Both the position numbers and the translations under genes were made by a program. A stretch of 64,000 bases of DNA. It comes from Endozoicomonas euniceicola (GTDB lineage: Bacteria; Pseudomonadota; Gammaproteobacteria; Pseudomonadales; Endozoicomonadaceae). The stretch is taken from positions 1,625,501-1,689,500 of the forward strand of contig NZ_CP103300.1 in assembly GCF_025562755.1 (NCBI RefSeq). The letters are read 5' to 3'. A model generated the notes under the pieces. That model was not told the DNA's origin. It made no database searches and saw only the letters and a list, made by a program, of their open reading frames with translations. Of the stretch, positions 1 to 9,180 are shown piece after piece. Numbering within the stretch: the stretch's first letter is position 1; each line of letters opens with the position of its first letter.

Positions 1-1
1 G

Positions 2-697
2 GCCAGTCCTTTCGACAGCGGCAGTAAAAGCAGCGTATGGCCGGACGAAACTTTAGCAACTCCAACCCCTCCACCTTCTGGAAATAAAGCCGTTGCAGCA
101 ACCTCTAAAGTTCCCAAAGGTGAATTTACTCCCCCCGCAAAAAACTGGCTACCTGACAGAAACCCTGCCGTTTACCGGTTTATCACCAAACTAAATCACC
201 ACCGGCATCAGGAAAACCTTAAACAGGCTGCTGCCTTCATCAGTCAAAGCATGCAACAAAACAAGGGAAAACCGCTCTTTGGCCGGATCTGCGAAGAGTC
301 CGCCTGGTTTTATATTCACCAGATGGATTCCGGACTGAATACAACGTTTACGCTTGACGGAGACAGTGCCAGCAGCAGTAAAGAACTGGGAAAGCTTGCC
401 GGTAACTGGCTGAACCAGACCGAAGCCTCTTATTTTCAAACCATGAAGGGTTGCGACAATAGCCCGGAGAAACTTGAGTTACTGATCAACCAGGTCTATC
501 AGAACCACCCGGACTGGTTTGCTGATCCGGAATACGCCAAGCGCCTCGTGGGGCTTTGTTCTTCCCGTGGACACCTCTGTTCCAACCTGGCCCAACAGGG
601 CATCAATATTCGCTTAAATCGAGAGAAATACCGGGCGTTCTACCACTTGAAGAGCTCTGTTGAGCAATTGCACCTGGCTGCCCAGACTTCACAGTGA
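2..697 (+). CDS. Hypothetical protein, 5' end outside window
   Basis: The reading frame is open from base 2 to the TGA at 695-697, so the gene starts upstream of the window. The visible 231 residues open with a Pro/Ser/Thr-rich stretch, followed by a probably helical region with several Trp, Cys and His residues. I recognise no domain and see no membrane segment. The next gene begins 85 bp downstream on the same strand, so the two may be co-transcribed and perhaps related in role. The frame is supported by its length and the absence of stops, not by homology. Confidence 0.6.
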   Translation, partial: ASPFDSGSKSSVWPDETLATPTPPPSGNKAVAATSKVPKGEFTPPAKNWLPDRNPAVYRFITKLNHHRHQENLKQAAAFISQSMQQNKGKPLFGRICEESAWFYIHQMDSGLNTTFTLDGDSASSSKELGKLAGNWLNQTEASYFQTMKGCDNSPEKLELLINQVYQNHPDWFADPEYAKRLVGLCSSRGHLCSNLAQQGINIRLNREKYRAFYHLKSSVEQLHLAAQTSQ

Positions 698-782
698 GTT
701 GACCAGCTATCCCACAAACACTTTGAACTAAACCAGACTGCTGCCATCTAAGAGAGGAATTAATTAACTGACAGACACACGG

Positions 783-3700
783 ATGTGGCCAATGCTCCCA
801 AGTGAATTGAATCCTGCTTCTGGCATTTATTCCCGGAACAGCCCAAACACAGAACCCGGTATAGAGAAAGCACGGACAGACACCAGCAAATCCGTTGCCA
901 AAGGTGCAGGCAAAGCCGCTTTCCAGCCCCTTGAACGCCGAAATATTAAAACACAGGCTCAAGCATTCAGGGAAAAGCTCACCAATATACATCAGGCCAT
1001 CCAGAATCTGGATATCCCTTTCGGTAGTAAAAATCTAATCCAGTCTTATGAACAGGCACTGACAGACCTCGAAGCCTGCCTGAAAAATTCTGAAAAGCCC
1101 ATTGCAGACTATCCTGACAGCTTCAACCGGCTGATGAGAACTCTTTTATCGGATACCTGCTTTCCTGCGAACCTTGCTGTCGTCCAAACTCTGGCTAATC
1201 TGGGAACAGGACTTGAAGAACCCCAGTACTTATATTCCACTCATATTCCAGCCTCCCTGCTAAGACAACTTCTCGAAAACACAGAGCCAGAAACAGCGAA
1301 AAGAATTCTTCTGAAAGATGCTAACAGCCTTATTTGCAAGGCTGATCCGGCTTATATGGAGCTGCTGGAAAGCTATCTATCTGTAGATGAAATACAGAGA
1401 GAAGCCGAAAAGCTGATGAAGCCAACAACAAACATCACCAGCCTTTTGTCCGTTGAGAACACTACTTACCGGTTTTCAGATAAAGCCGCGCCTTGCCTGC
1501 TGCGGTCACTGCTTTCTTCTCTTGATCCGGTGCTGGTGCCCTCAATATCAAGCGTCACCTCCCGGTCGGTTACTGCCGCACTTCATTCCCAGAGAGCTAT
1601 CACTCAGTTGTGCCTGCTTGAAGCTCATGCCCGGAGCCATCAACAGCAAATTCTGCCTGAATTGCAAAAACTGTCCGAGACACAGCGGGAACACCTGCTG
1701 CTATGCGCCTTTGTCTTAGGCCAGGGACAGCTATTTGATTTGCTGACCCAAACGCTGAAAAAGTCTCCTGAAAAGATTCTTAATCAGACCTTTGATCAAG
1801 GTGCTAACGTATTGCACCTTCTGGCATCAGCCATTGCTGATACCCTGTACGGAGGTTGTGCGGCTCGTTTTGGAGGACTGAACACTTACTCACCCGACTA
1901 TGAAACACTGTTCAGACTTTTACCCGCAGAACTTCTGGCCAACCAGAAGGATAATTCCGGCGCTACGCCACTGGCAAAGCTATACAGTCACCACACCTGG
2001 CTCATCAATGAAACACGTCTGTTCTGGGCAGACGTCGACCTGTTTCGGGCTCGACGCAACCAACTGCTCAGGCTGACATCAAGAGAGCACCTTGGTGACT
2101 GCATGCAGAACCTGCTCAACGGTACCCGCTCCACTGATTTCCAATGGTTCGGTGAGTTTATGCAGCTCTTTCAACACCTGCCGGAAGGCAGCTTCAAACC
2201 AGTTTCATTAAAGCCAAAGTCGAATTTTTGTAAACGGGCCAGCTTGCTTCAGGAAGTCGTTGATTTTCTGGGGATGAACCCATCAGCGTTGAAAGACAGG
2301 AATAAAGCCCTTCAGCTAATAACACTGATGGAAGAGCTGAATCTACCCACCAGATATCAGGTTCAGGTTATACGGGTGGTTTCTCCGCCTGTTCAGCAGT
2401 ACATTTTTGAAGAACTGGCAAAAATGCCTGGTGGAAGTTCTCTTTTTGTTGAACGGAAATTTGAGGTATCCAGTTCGGGCAGGTATTTCTATCCATGGCA
2501 CCTTATCAGCCTTGGAATAGGTTTCGATCCTGTGACGGCATCAGATATGACTTACTCAGCGCCCCTTCTGGAAGCTGTTGCGGAATATAAACAGAAGCAT
2601 CAGAAAGCATCTGTGCCTGAGCTGCCGGAGCACTGGGAAAAGGAGCTAACTCACTGCAACAAGATAGAGGTTTATGGCCGCAGCGTAGCTTTTCCCTCTG
2701 AAGCCGTTCCAAAAGGCTTCCGTCGCTTCAAGTTTCTAAAACAGCAAGCCATTTCACCTGAAAAATGGGAAGACTTTATTCGCGAACAACCCCATCTGGC
2801 TTTTTTCCGACAAAACCAGGCTGCGCTGGGGCTGGAAAGCAGCTTGCTCAAACCAGGAGGCATTTTTCGTCTGACTGATGCCCGGCAAAAGCTCAAAGCT
2901 TGTGGCCTGCCTGATTCAACGCTGGCTGACATTGCCTTTGAAGCGGATGGCTCCACTTATCTGCAAATCTTTGACGATGAAGAAAACACATCGCTCTACC
3001 ATCACTACCCTTATGAAACCGATGGCGTGGAAGGGCTTTCTGTTGCTGCCTCATTTGCAGGGATCAGATTATTTGCCAGAGATGCAGGCCGTCTCTGGCG
3101 ACACAACTTTCAGGCACCGGATTCGCTCACTGCTTTTCATAACACTTCTGACCAGCGAGCCTGGATTCCAACCCCCTACTTTGGTGGACAATCTACTCTC
3201 GGCACTTTGGGAGCGTGGAACGCACAGGATTACCCAAACATCGCTCCCGCACCGGTGGGTATGCGTGACTGGGCGGATATCAGGGTGTTCAGTGAACACT
3301 CCACAACACACTTTGGCATGAACTCAAGTTTTGATGCCACCCGCCCCGACGTTCAGAAGCAGCTTCAGGTGACCGAACTTGGCAAAGCTTTTTACGGGCT
3401 AGTGCTTAACTGGTTGAGGGTTCGCCATGATACCGGCGACCTGGATTATGAGAGCCCTGATCAAATGAACCAACTGTCCGGGGAGCTGGCAACCATCGCC
3501 GCTGACCTGTTTGGCACCGCTTTTGGCATAGAACCTGAAAAGATGAAGGCTTTGATCAAAGAGGAATTCCCTCAAGAAGCATTAAGCCGCACAGTGCTTG
3601 AGTGTGGTTACTGGTGCGACCCGGATTGTCGCTATGTGCAGGATATCAGAAACCACCGCTTTCCTGAGGAAGTTTATCCGAACTATCCCGGTCAGGGTCT

Positions 3701-3926
3701 GGAAAAATGGCACGATGACCTGAACAGAAAAAACCTTACCGATAAAGGCTTCAAGCGTTCAGCGAAAGCCAAAGGCCCTAATCTTGGTGTTGACCAGGGA
3801 GCCTTCCCACTTATCCACCTGGACAGTTTATTCTGGTTTGCCATGTTCACGGGCTGGAAGAATGCACTGCCAGCCATGACAGACCACCAGTGCAAAACTA
3901 CACGATCACGGTGTAGCGTGAGCTGA
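783..3926 (+). CDS. Large hypothetical protein (1047 aa)
   Basis: This is a long uninterrupted frame with a purine-rich ribosome-binding stretch (AGAGAGGA near 751) somewhat far from the ATG. It has no signal peptide or transmembrane helix. Around residues 340-400 are stretches such as GANVLHLLAS and KDNSGATPLAKL that look like isolated ankyrin-type helices, a weak match. The C-terminal third is rich in Trp, His and Tyr and resembles nothing I know. Size, soluble character and lack of family resemble lineage-specific effector-like proteins of host-associated bacteria, but nothing in the sequence proves secretion. An IS605-type element begins immediately after the stop, and the last residues (CKTTRSRCSVS) are of low complexity. 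Confidence 0.7.
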   Translation: MWPMLPSELNPASGIYSRNSPNTEPGIEKARTDTSKSVAKGAGKAAFQPLERRNIKTQAQAFREKLTNIHQAIQNLDIPFGSKNLIQSYEQALTDLEACLKNSEKPIADYPDSFNRLMRTLLSDTCFPANLAVVQTLANLGTGLEEPQYLYSTHIPASLLRQLLENTEPETAKRILLKDANSLICKADPAYMELLESYLSVDEIQREAEKLMKPTTNITSLLSVENTTYRFSDKAAPCLLRSLLSSLDPVLVPSISSVTSRSVTAALHSQRAITQLCLLEAHARSHQQQILPELQKLSETQREHLLLCAFVLGQGQLFDLLTQTLKKSPEKILNQTFDQGANVLHLLASAIADTLYGGCAARFGGLNTYSPDYETLFRLLPAELLANQKDNSGATPLAKLYSHHTWLINETRLFWADVDLFRARRNQLLRLTSREHLGDCMQNLLNGTRSTDFQWFGEFMQLFQHLPEGSFKPVSLKPKSNFCKRASLLQEVVDFLGMNPSALKDRNKALQLITLMEELNLPTRYQVQVIRVVSPPVQQYIFEELAKMPGGSSLFVERKFEVSSSGRYFYPWHLISLGIGFDPVTASDMTYSAPLLEAVAEYKQKHQKASVPELPEHWEKELTHCNKIEVYGRSVAFPSEAVPKGFRRFKFLKQQAISPEKWEDFIREQPHLAFFRQNQAALGLESSLLKPGGIFRLTDARQKLKACGLPDSTLADIAFEADGSTYLQIFDDEENTSLYHHYPYETDGVEGLSVAASFAGIRLFARDAGRLWRHNFQAPDSLTAFHNTSDQRAWIPTPYFGGQSTLGTLGAWNAQDYPNIAPAPVGMRDWADIRVFSEHSTTHFGMNSSFDATRPDVQKQLQVTELGKAFYGLVLNWLRVRHDTGDLDYESPDQMNQLSGELATIAADLFGTAFGIEPEKMKALIKEEFPQEALSRTVLECGYWCDPDCRYVQDIRNHRFPEEVYPNYPGQGLEKWHDDLNRKNLTDKGFKRSAKAKGPNLGVDQGAFPLIHLDSLFWFAMFTGWKNALPAMTDHQCKTTRSRCSVS

Positions 3927-4043
3927 CTTTAACAGACCTTGCGGAATTCTCCATCCATAGCGGCATTGCGCAGCTTTGCCGTTTGGATGGAGATGGATAG
4001 CAAGCAGTCTGAAGACTGCCTGTAGGTGCTATCATAGGTCGCT

Positions 4044-5117
4044 ATGAGAGCATTCAAGTACAGAATCTATCCCAACGTCGAACAGAAGGTGCTTATTGCA
4101 AAGCACTTTGGTTGCTCTCGTCATGTCTATAACTGGGCGTTGTCTGAAAAGGACAAACATTACAAAGAAACCGGAAAGAGTCTGACAAGGAGGCGACTTC
4201 AGGATCGTCTGGTTGCCAGCAAAAAAGACGATAAAGAGTGGTTGACTGAAGTCAACAGCCAAAGTCTTCTGGCTTCTCTTGCTAATCTGGATGCGGCATT
4301 TTTCAATTTCTTTCAGGGGCGAGCCGGGTTCCCGAAATTCAAGTCAAAATATTCTGGCTGGCAGTCTTTTCAGTGCCCCCAGCATGTGACGGTTGATTTT
4401 GAAAAAGCGGTCATCAACCTGCCAAAACTCAAAGGAATAAAGGCAAAGTTACATCGTCCTTTTTCTGGAACGGTAAAAACTGTCACGGTCAAGCGATCAC
4501 CGTCCGGCAAATACTTTGCAAGTGTACTGGTCGACGATGGAGCTGTTGACCCGGCTCCATCAACCATTGAGCCTGAAGCCACAATTGGGCTTGATGTTGG
4601 GTTGACGCATTTTCTCATTGACAGTGAAGGTAACAAGACAGAGAACCCACGCATCCTGAAGGCTTCGCTGACTCGACTTGCCGTAGAACAGAAGAAGCTC
4701 GCCAGAAAGAAAAAAGGATCAGGAAGCAGGGCAAAGCAAAAGCGCAAAGTATCCATAATCCATGAACAAGTAGCCAATCGTCGCTACGACTTCATACACC
4801 AGGCAACAGCAAATCTGGCTGACAAAAGCCACGCAACCACATTTGCTGTAGAAGACCTCAATATCAAGGGCATGGTCAAAAACCATAAACTCTCCAGAGC
4901 AATACAAGATGCAGGCTGGGGAATGTTTCTGACGACGCTGGAATACAAATGTCGCTGGAATGGCAAGAACCTGATTCGTATAGGAAGGTTTGAGCCAAGC
5001 TCCAAATTGTGCAATGACTGCAAATACAAAATGGAGTCGATGCCCCTGTCTGTGCGGGAGTGGTTGTGTCCGGGTTGCTTGTCTCTGAATATTCGCTGGG
5101 ATGCAGCGATTGTGTAA
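4044..5117 (+). CDS. tnpB: TnpB (IS605 OrfB), C-terminally truncated
   Basis: This is an RNA-guided nuclease-family protein of 357 residues with the usual helix-turn-helix start (MRAFKYRIYP). RuvC Asp184 (GLDVGL) and Glu270 (AVEDLNIKG) are present, as are the zinc-ribbon cysteines C323, C326, C342 and C345. The third catalytic motif, normally H-D-R-D-x-N-A-A just after the ribbon, is replaced by NIRWDAAIV and then a stop, so the last RuvC aspartate is not evident. The intact copy at 45517-46689 shows what is missing. The protein is probably nuclease-dead or decayed, although guide binding could in principle persist. Confidence 0.85.
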   Translation: MRAFKYRIYPNVEQKVLIAKHFGCSRHVYNWALSEKDKHYKETGKSLTRRRLQDRLVASKKDDKEWLTEVNSQSLLASLANLDAAFFNFFQGRAGFPKFKSKYSGWQSFQCPQHVTVDFEKAVINLPKLKGIKAKLHRPFSGTVKTVTVKRSPSGKYFASVLVDDGAVDPAPSTIEPEATIGLDVGLTHFLIDSEGNKTENPRILKASLTRLAVEQKKLARKKKGSGSRAKQKRKVSIIHEQVANRRYDFIHQATANLADKSHATTFAVEDLNIKGMVKNHKLSRAIQDAGWGMFLTTLEYKCRWNGKNLIRIGRFEPSSKLCNDCKYKMESMPLSVREWLCPGCLSLNIRWDAAIV

Positions 5118-5244
5118 AGAGTCCCCCTGTAGCAATACCTGTCAGTGCAGGTGCTACAGCGAAAGGTGTTGAGCGTTCTCAGCATGGGTCGCAAGAAGCC
5201 CCCACTATAGCCGCATCAGCGGCTTAGTGGTGGGAGTACATCAC
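5118..5244 (+). ncRNA. Putative omega-RNA / right-end structure of tnpB element
   Basis: In tnpB elements the 3' end of tnpB plus the right end is transcribed as the guide scaffold. Here the segment after the stop contains conserved blocks shared with the remnant at 57000-57142 (GTGTAAAGAG, then GAAGCCCCCACTA, then a hairpin closing with TAGTGG). The hairpin arms differ between the two copies by compensating changes (AGCCGC/GCGGCT here, AATCGGC/GCCGATT there), which supports a structured RNA or DNA. Expression is not shown by the sequence. Confidence 0.5.
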
Positions 5245-6830
5245 TCCACCACCGGCATAGTGAACTCAAAAATAGTGCCGCCTTCCGGATGTCTCTGGAA
5301 ACTCATGCGCCCATTGTGCGACTGGATAATGGAGTGACAGACGGACAGGCCAATTCCCATACCATCAGCCTTGGTCGTATAAAACGGTGTAAACAGTTTT
5401 TCTTCCGCGTCGTCAGCCAGTCCATAGCCCCGGTCAATAACCGACACTTTCACAAAACGTTCCTCAAAACGCTCGGCTTTCACCCAGACACCAATATAAC
5501 GGTGTTCCGACTGACACATCGCTTCCATACCGTTGCGAATCAGGTTGAGCGCCACCTGCTGAATCTGCACCGGATCAACTTTTACCGCCGGCAGGTCTGT
5601 CGGTACGTCCATGTGAATTTCCATGTGGTTGTTACGTGCGTCCACTTCTGCCAGCTTGACGGTGTCACACAATAGCTTGTGCGGATCAACACTGCTGAGC
5701 ACATGGTCCGGCTTTTTCACAAAGGAGCGAATGCGGGCGATAATATCCCCCGCCCTACGGGCCTGAGTATTGATTTTATCCATGGCTTCGTAAATAGACT
5801 CGTACATAGGATCATCCTTGTGCTCCAGTCGGGTCATCATACGTTTTGCCACCTGGGCGTAGTTGGAAATCGCGGTCAGGGGCTGGTTCACCTCGTGGGC
5901 AAAACCGGCGGCCATCTCTCCCATGGTGCTCAGGCGGGAAACATGGGTCAGCTTGTCTTTCTGCTGATCCAGTTCATCCAGTGCTTTTTGCAGGGCTTCC
6001 TGATTGCGTTTAGGTTCGGTGATATCACGGAACACCACCACAGCCCCGGTCAGCCTGTCATCTTCCAGAATCGGTGTGCAGGAGTAATAAACCGGAAAGG
6101 GCGTTCCATCCTTGTGCCAGAACAGGCTGTCTTCCACCATCTTGCTGACCCCTTTATTCAGAGCAACCTGAATAGGCGCCAGGTGCTGACCGCGGGCACC
6201 ATCACCCGCTTCACCCAGCATCATGGAAATGAGCCCCTGACCAATCAGGCTGTCAATGGACCAGCCAAGCATATTGGCAGCGGCGGCATTAGCGAAGGTA
6301 ATTCGTCCCCGGCTGTCCAAGCCAAAAATCCCTTCGTTCATGCTTTCCAGAATATTGGCTTTGTCGGCTTCCAACTGACGGTTGCGGGCTGACAGGGCCT
6401 GCTCCAGACGATGAATCTTCAGCTGGGTTTCTACCCTGGCAATGACTTCTTCTGCCTGAAATGGCTTGGAAATAAAATCAACCGCCCCGGTTTCCAGACC
6501 ACGAACCTTATCTTTGGTGTCATCCAGCGCCGAGAGAAAAATCACTGTTATTTTGCTGGTAGCCGGGTCTTCCTTCAGCTGGCGACAGACTTCATAGCCA
6601 TCCATGCCCGGCATCATGATGTCCAGCAATACCAGCGCCGGTTTCGCCTTATGGGCAACTCTCAGGGCACTTTCACCATTTTTGGCGATTAGCAGCTTAT
6701 AGCCGCGACCATTCAGGGTTTGTAACAACACTTGCAGGTTGGTGGGATTGTCGTCGACCAGAAGAATTCGCTCTGCGTCTTCCGGGGATTCTGTAGAATG
6801 TTCTGCCAGATACATCTTAAACCAGCTCAA
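5241..6830 (-). CDS. REC-PAS-histidine kinase (hybrid sensor kinase)
   Basis: This is a cytoplasmic 529-residue kinase. An N-terminal receiver domain spans residues 20-135, with phosphoacceptor Asp70 in LVLLDIMMPGMDG. A PAS domain follows (about 155-275, ending VVVFRDITE), then a FixL/NtrB-like HisKA region with His312 in GFAHEVNQPLTAI, and a HATPase domain to the end (N box NLIRNGMEA, GMGIGLSV). A receiver placed in front of the kinase suggests control by another kinase. No partner regulator is adjacent. The stop codon overlaps the TCAC terminus of the IS605-type element, so the natural C-terminus may have been altered slightly by the insertion. Confidence 0.93.
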   Translation of the reverse strand: MSWFKMYLAEHSTESPEDAERILLVDDNPTNLQVLLQTLNGRGYKLLIAKNGESALRVAHKAKPALVLLDIMMPGMDGYEVCRQLKEDPATSKITVIFLSALDDTKDKVRGLETGAVDFISKPFQAEEVIARVETQLKIHRLEQALSARNRQLEADKANILESMNEGIFGLDSRGRITFANAAAANMLGWSIDSLIGQGLISMMLGEAGDGARGQHLAPIQVALNKGVSKMVEDSLFWHKDGTPFPVYYSCTPILEDDRLTGAVVVFRDITEPKRNQEALQKALDELDQQKDKLTHVSRLSTMGEMAAGFAHEVNQPLTAISNYAQVAKRMMTRLEHKDDPMYESIYEAMDKINTQARRAGDIIARIRSFVKKPDHVLSSVDPHKLLCDTVKLAEVDARNNHMEIHMDVPTDLPAVKVDPVQIQQVALNLIRNGMEAMCQSEHRYIGVWVKAERFEERFVKVSVIDRGYGLADDAEEKLFTPFYTTKADGMGIGLSVCHSIIQSHNGRMSFQRHPEGGTIFEFTMPVVE

Positions 6831-7043
6831 TATTTTCTTCTGGGGAACAGCATAGTCATTGTTACCTTTCTCAGCGTCAACAAATGAGATTTACAGAGAT
6901 ACTGTTACGTGTCTCCCGCCTCAGGCTGACATTCAACGCCTAGCTGCCGGTGGCACATTCTGACAGATTTTCTATCAAACAGCATTTCATCGTTGAATAT
7001 GTTTCAATACTTCTACCTCTTAACCGTGAGTCTGAAATACATC

Positions 7044-7931
7044 ATGAAAGTACTGGTTCTCGGTAAAACCGGTCAGATCGGCCATGAACTGTGCAAACTG
7101 CTCGATAACAAAGGCATTACCTACCATGCTCCGGACCGGAGTGAACTCGATATCTGTGATGCTGTCCAGCTGCAAACCTGCATGGAACATTACCAACCGA
7201 CCATTGTCGTCAACGCAGCGGCCTACAATAACCCGGTGATGGCAGAGAACGAGCCATCCCGGTGCTTTGCCGTGAACAGGGATGCGGTCGCAGAACTGGC
7301 TGACCAGTGCAGCCGCATGGATACCATTCTGCTCCATGCCTCCAGTTATCGGGTTTTTGATGGAGAGAAGCAGGAGCCTTACACAGAAAAAGACCCGACC
7401 AATCCTGTTGGCGTACTAGGCACCAGTCGTCTACAGGCAGAGCAGCAGATTCGTGAGCGTTGCCCGAAACACATCATTCTGCGTCTGTCCTGGGTAATCA
7501 GTGACCGTCGCCCGAACCTGTTGCACCGACTGGTGGAACAAATGGTTAAACATCGGGAAGTGTACGTTACCCCTGACCAGCTGGGCTGCCCAACCACGGC
7601 CAGCGAAGTGGCGCGGGTAATGGTAGCGATCATGCAGCAGATTGACTGCGGTGCCGACACCTGGGGAACCTATCACTACTGCTCCTCAGAGCCTGTGTCT
7701 GAAAGTGGTTTTGCTGAAATTGTTATCGCTGAAGCCTCGCAGTTCTGGGAACTTAAGGTTCGCAAACTGATCATGGCAAAAATGGACTCCAGGGAAGGGT
7801 TCAAGCCACCGGCCAACGCCACGCTTGAGTGTACTAAAGTCCTCAACACCTTTGGTATACACGCCCGGCCCTGGCGAAGTGCCCTGCCTGAAATTGTGCG
7901 CCAGCACTACGAAGAGCCAAAAGACCATTAA
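7044..7931 (+). CDS. RmlD-like NAD(P)-binding protein with altered active site
   Basis: The protein belongs to the dTDP-4-dehydrorhamnose reductase (RmlD) branch of extended SDRs. It has a glycine-rich start (MKVLVLGKTGQIGHEL), the NAAAYN motif and the family's C-terminal region. I chose the ATG at 7044 because the Rossmann fold starts there; 17 codons of unrelated frame lie upstream. The catalytic region that normally reads VYGxSKxxGE is VLGTSRLQAE, so the Tyr and Lys are Leu and Arg, and the usual STDYVFDG is SSYRVFDG. No rhamnose pathway genes are nearby. It may be a non-catalytic relative, as the MAT2B regulatory subunit is in animals, or have another activity. Confidence 0.8.
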   Translation: MKVLVLGKTGQIGHELCKLLDNKGITYHAPDRSELDICDAVQLQTCMEHYQPTIVVNAAAYNNPVMAENEPSRCFAVNRDAVAELADQCSRMDTILLHASSYRVFDGEKQEPYTEKDPTNPVGVLGTSRLQAEQQIRERCPKHIILRLSWVISDRRPNLLHRLVEQMVKHREVYVTPDQLGCPTTASEVARVMVAIMQQIDCGADTWGTYHYCSSEPVSESGFAEIVIAEASQFWELKVRKLIMAKMDSREGFKPPANATLECTKVLNTFGIHARPWRSALPEIVRQHYEEPKDH

Positions 7932-8998
7932 TACACCTGAGAGCCTGAGTTTCCTCCTCCGCCCCCCCAGTCTTCCCAGTCATTGTTTGGGGATTCCCAA
8001 CCTTTGCAGGTTTGAGGAGGCAGCCTCTCCGGGTCACCGTCTGAAGACTCCCAGCCCGCACAGGCCTGAGCCCACCCATCCTCGTTGTCAGGAGAAAAAT
8101 TCAAATTTAATTCACTCAGCTGCACACAGGTGCTTTGCATGCAGTCCTGTTCAACCACACGCAATTCACTCAACTTCATTTCTCTCCCCGACCGCCCTAT
8201 CCCGCCCGGGCAATCAATGACATTATGATAAGGGAAGTTATCTATTTCTGGCTCTAATCTGAACTCTCTGGGGGCGTTTTCAAGCCTTCTTAGCGAACCA
8301 CCGACTACGTCAGGGAATATCTGAGCCACAATAGACGCATGGAGCACTGCGATAAGATTGATTGCACTGAAATTAAAACTCGCCGTTTTAAGGCCGTTAC
8401 TGCATGTCCCTCTTTTCAGGTAAATGTTGTTTTTTCCCAGAAAGCTGACAAAAGTATCGTGTTTAACACATTTATCTTTTTCCGCAGAAATTAATGTTGG
8501 CGCCACAAAAACCCCATCAACAGACAATAGACGGTTCTGGGAATCTCTGGTTACATTCAATTGATCCGGAGTCGGAAGGTCAAATGGGAAGTATTTATCC
8601 CGGTCCGGATATACAAACCAGGAGAACCCGCTTCCCGCTGAACGATAGAAAGCATTCATCACAGCGGAATCAAATGCCTGAAATTTTTCGCAGTCATGAA
8701 CCGTGCGCCGCTCTCGACTAAAAACAAGGTAACTTAACCTGACCGGATTCCCTGCCTCCGTATGCGAGCGAAGCGTGATATGGATATGCTCTTTGCCAGC
8801 CGAATTGAATAATACAATTGTACAGGCTCTATGCTTGTCACTGATAAGGACTCCGCCGACTATAAGAGGAAAATTTTTCTCTGGATTTTTTGGGTCAGGT
8901 TGCAGAATCAAATAATTCCGATCCTGACAATAAGCAGAAGGTACTACGGAAAAGGCCAAAACAGTGAACAGGATGACTAAAAGAAAAGACCGGGTCAC
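7928..8998 (-). CDS. Secreted hypothetical protein, Gly/Trp-rich tail
   Basis: The 356-residue protein starts with a clear Sec signal peptide (hydrophobic residues 5-20, cleavage probably after SAYC or VPSAY). The mature part contains about ten cysteines, consistent with disulfides in the periplasm or outside the cell. The C-terminus is acidic and rich in Trp/Gly (repeated GWESS/GWESP, then WGGGGGNSG). The start is GTG; an ATG two bases upstream is out of frame. It converges on and overlaps the rmlD-like gene by 4 bp. I recognise no family. Similar-sized exported proteins of unknown function recur in the window. Confidence 0.7.
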   Translation of the reverse strand: MTRSFLLVILFTVLAFSVVPSAYCQDRNYLILQPDPKNPEKNFPLIVGGVLISDKHRACTIVLFNSAGKEHIHITLRSHTEAGNPVRLSYLVFSRERRTVHDCEKFQAFDSAVMNAFYRSAGSGFSWFVYPDRDKYFPFDLPTPDQLNVTRDSQNRLLSVDGVFVAPTLISAEKDKCVKHDTFVSFLGKNNIYLKRGTCSNGLKTASFNFSAINLIAVLHASIVAQIFPDVVGGSLRRLENAPREFRLEPEIDNFPYHNVIDCPGGIGRSGREMKLSELRVVEQDCMQSTCVQLSELNLNFSPDNEDGWAQACAGWESSDGDPERLPPQTCKGWESPNNDWEDWGGGGGNSGSQVY

Positions 8999-9041
8999 AG
9001 CATATACTCTCAGCTATTTTAAATGGCAATAATAGACAGCG

Positions 9042-9138
9042 TTTAACGAACCTTGCGAAATTCTCAATCCATAGCCTCTCATTGGGAGCGGCGCGACCTT
9101 TGAAGGTTTGGATGGAGAATTTCGCAAGGTTCGTTAAA
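9042..9138. repeat. 97-bp near-perfect palindrome (MITE-like)
   Basis: The outer 30 bases at each end (TTTAACGAACCTTGCG... and ...CGCAAGGTTCGTTAAA) are inverted repeats with a single mismatch. The interior holds two small hairpins (CTC/GAG around 9076-9086 and ACCTT/AAGGT), so a single strand would fold into a branched cruciform. The left half of the same sequence forms the left ends of the IS605-like elements at 3928 and 56699, which points to a non-autonomous derivative or an ancestral end. It lies between the secreted-protein gene and the IS4 element. Confidence 0.85.
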
Positions 9139-9180
9139 AATGCTGTAATAGCCTGACCATAGACATCACTGCAAACAGCT

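Larger units (their letters stand above)
3928..5244 (+). mobile_element. IS200/IS605-type element carrying tnpB only
   Basis: The element holds one tnpB gene and no tnpA. The left end carries half of the palindrome seen complete at 9042-9138, then a small hairpin at 4004-4019 (GCAGTCT/AGACTGC). The right end is a strong nested hairpin at about 5199-5236 (AGCCGC/GCGGCT inside CCACTA/TAGTGG), followed by TCAC at 5241-5244. The other two IS605-like copies in the window also end in TCAC, which defines the right terminus. The exact left cleavage point is uncertain. Without a Y1 transposase the copy could move only in trans. Confidence 0.75.

Noticed and set aside
5679..6392. 237-codon plus-strand frame opposite the sensor kinase
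   Set aside because: It is a shadow of the kinase coding strand, rich in His and Gln, and the kinase has full domain motifs.
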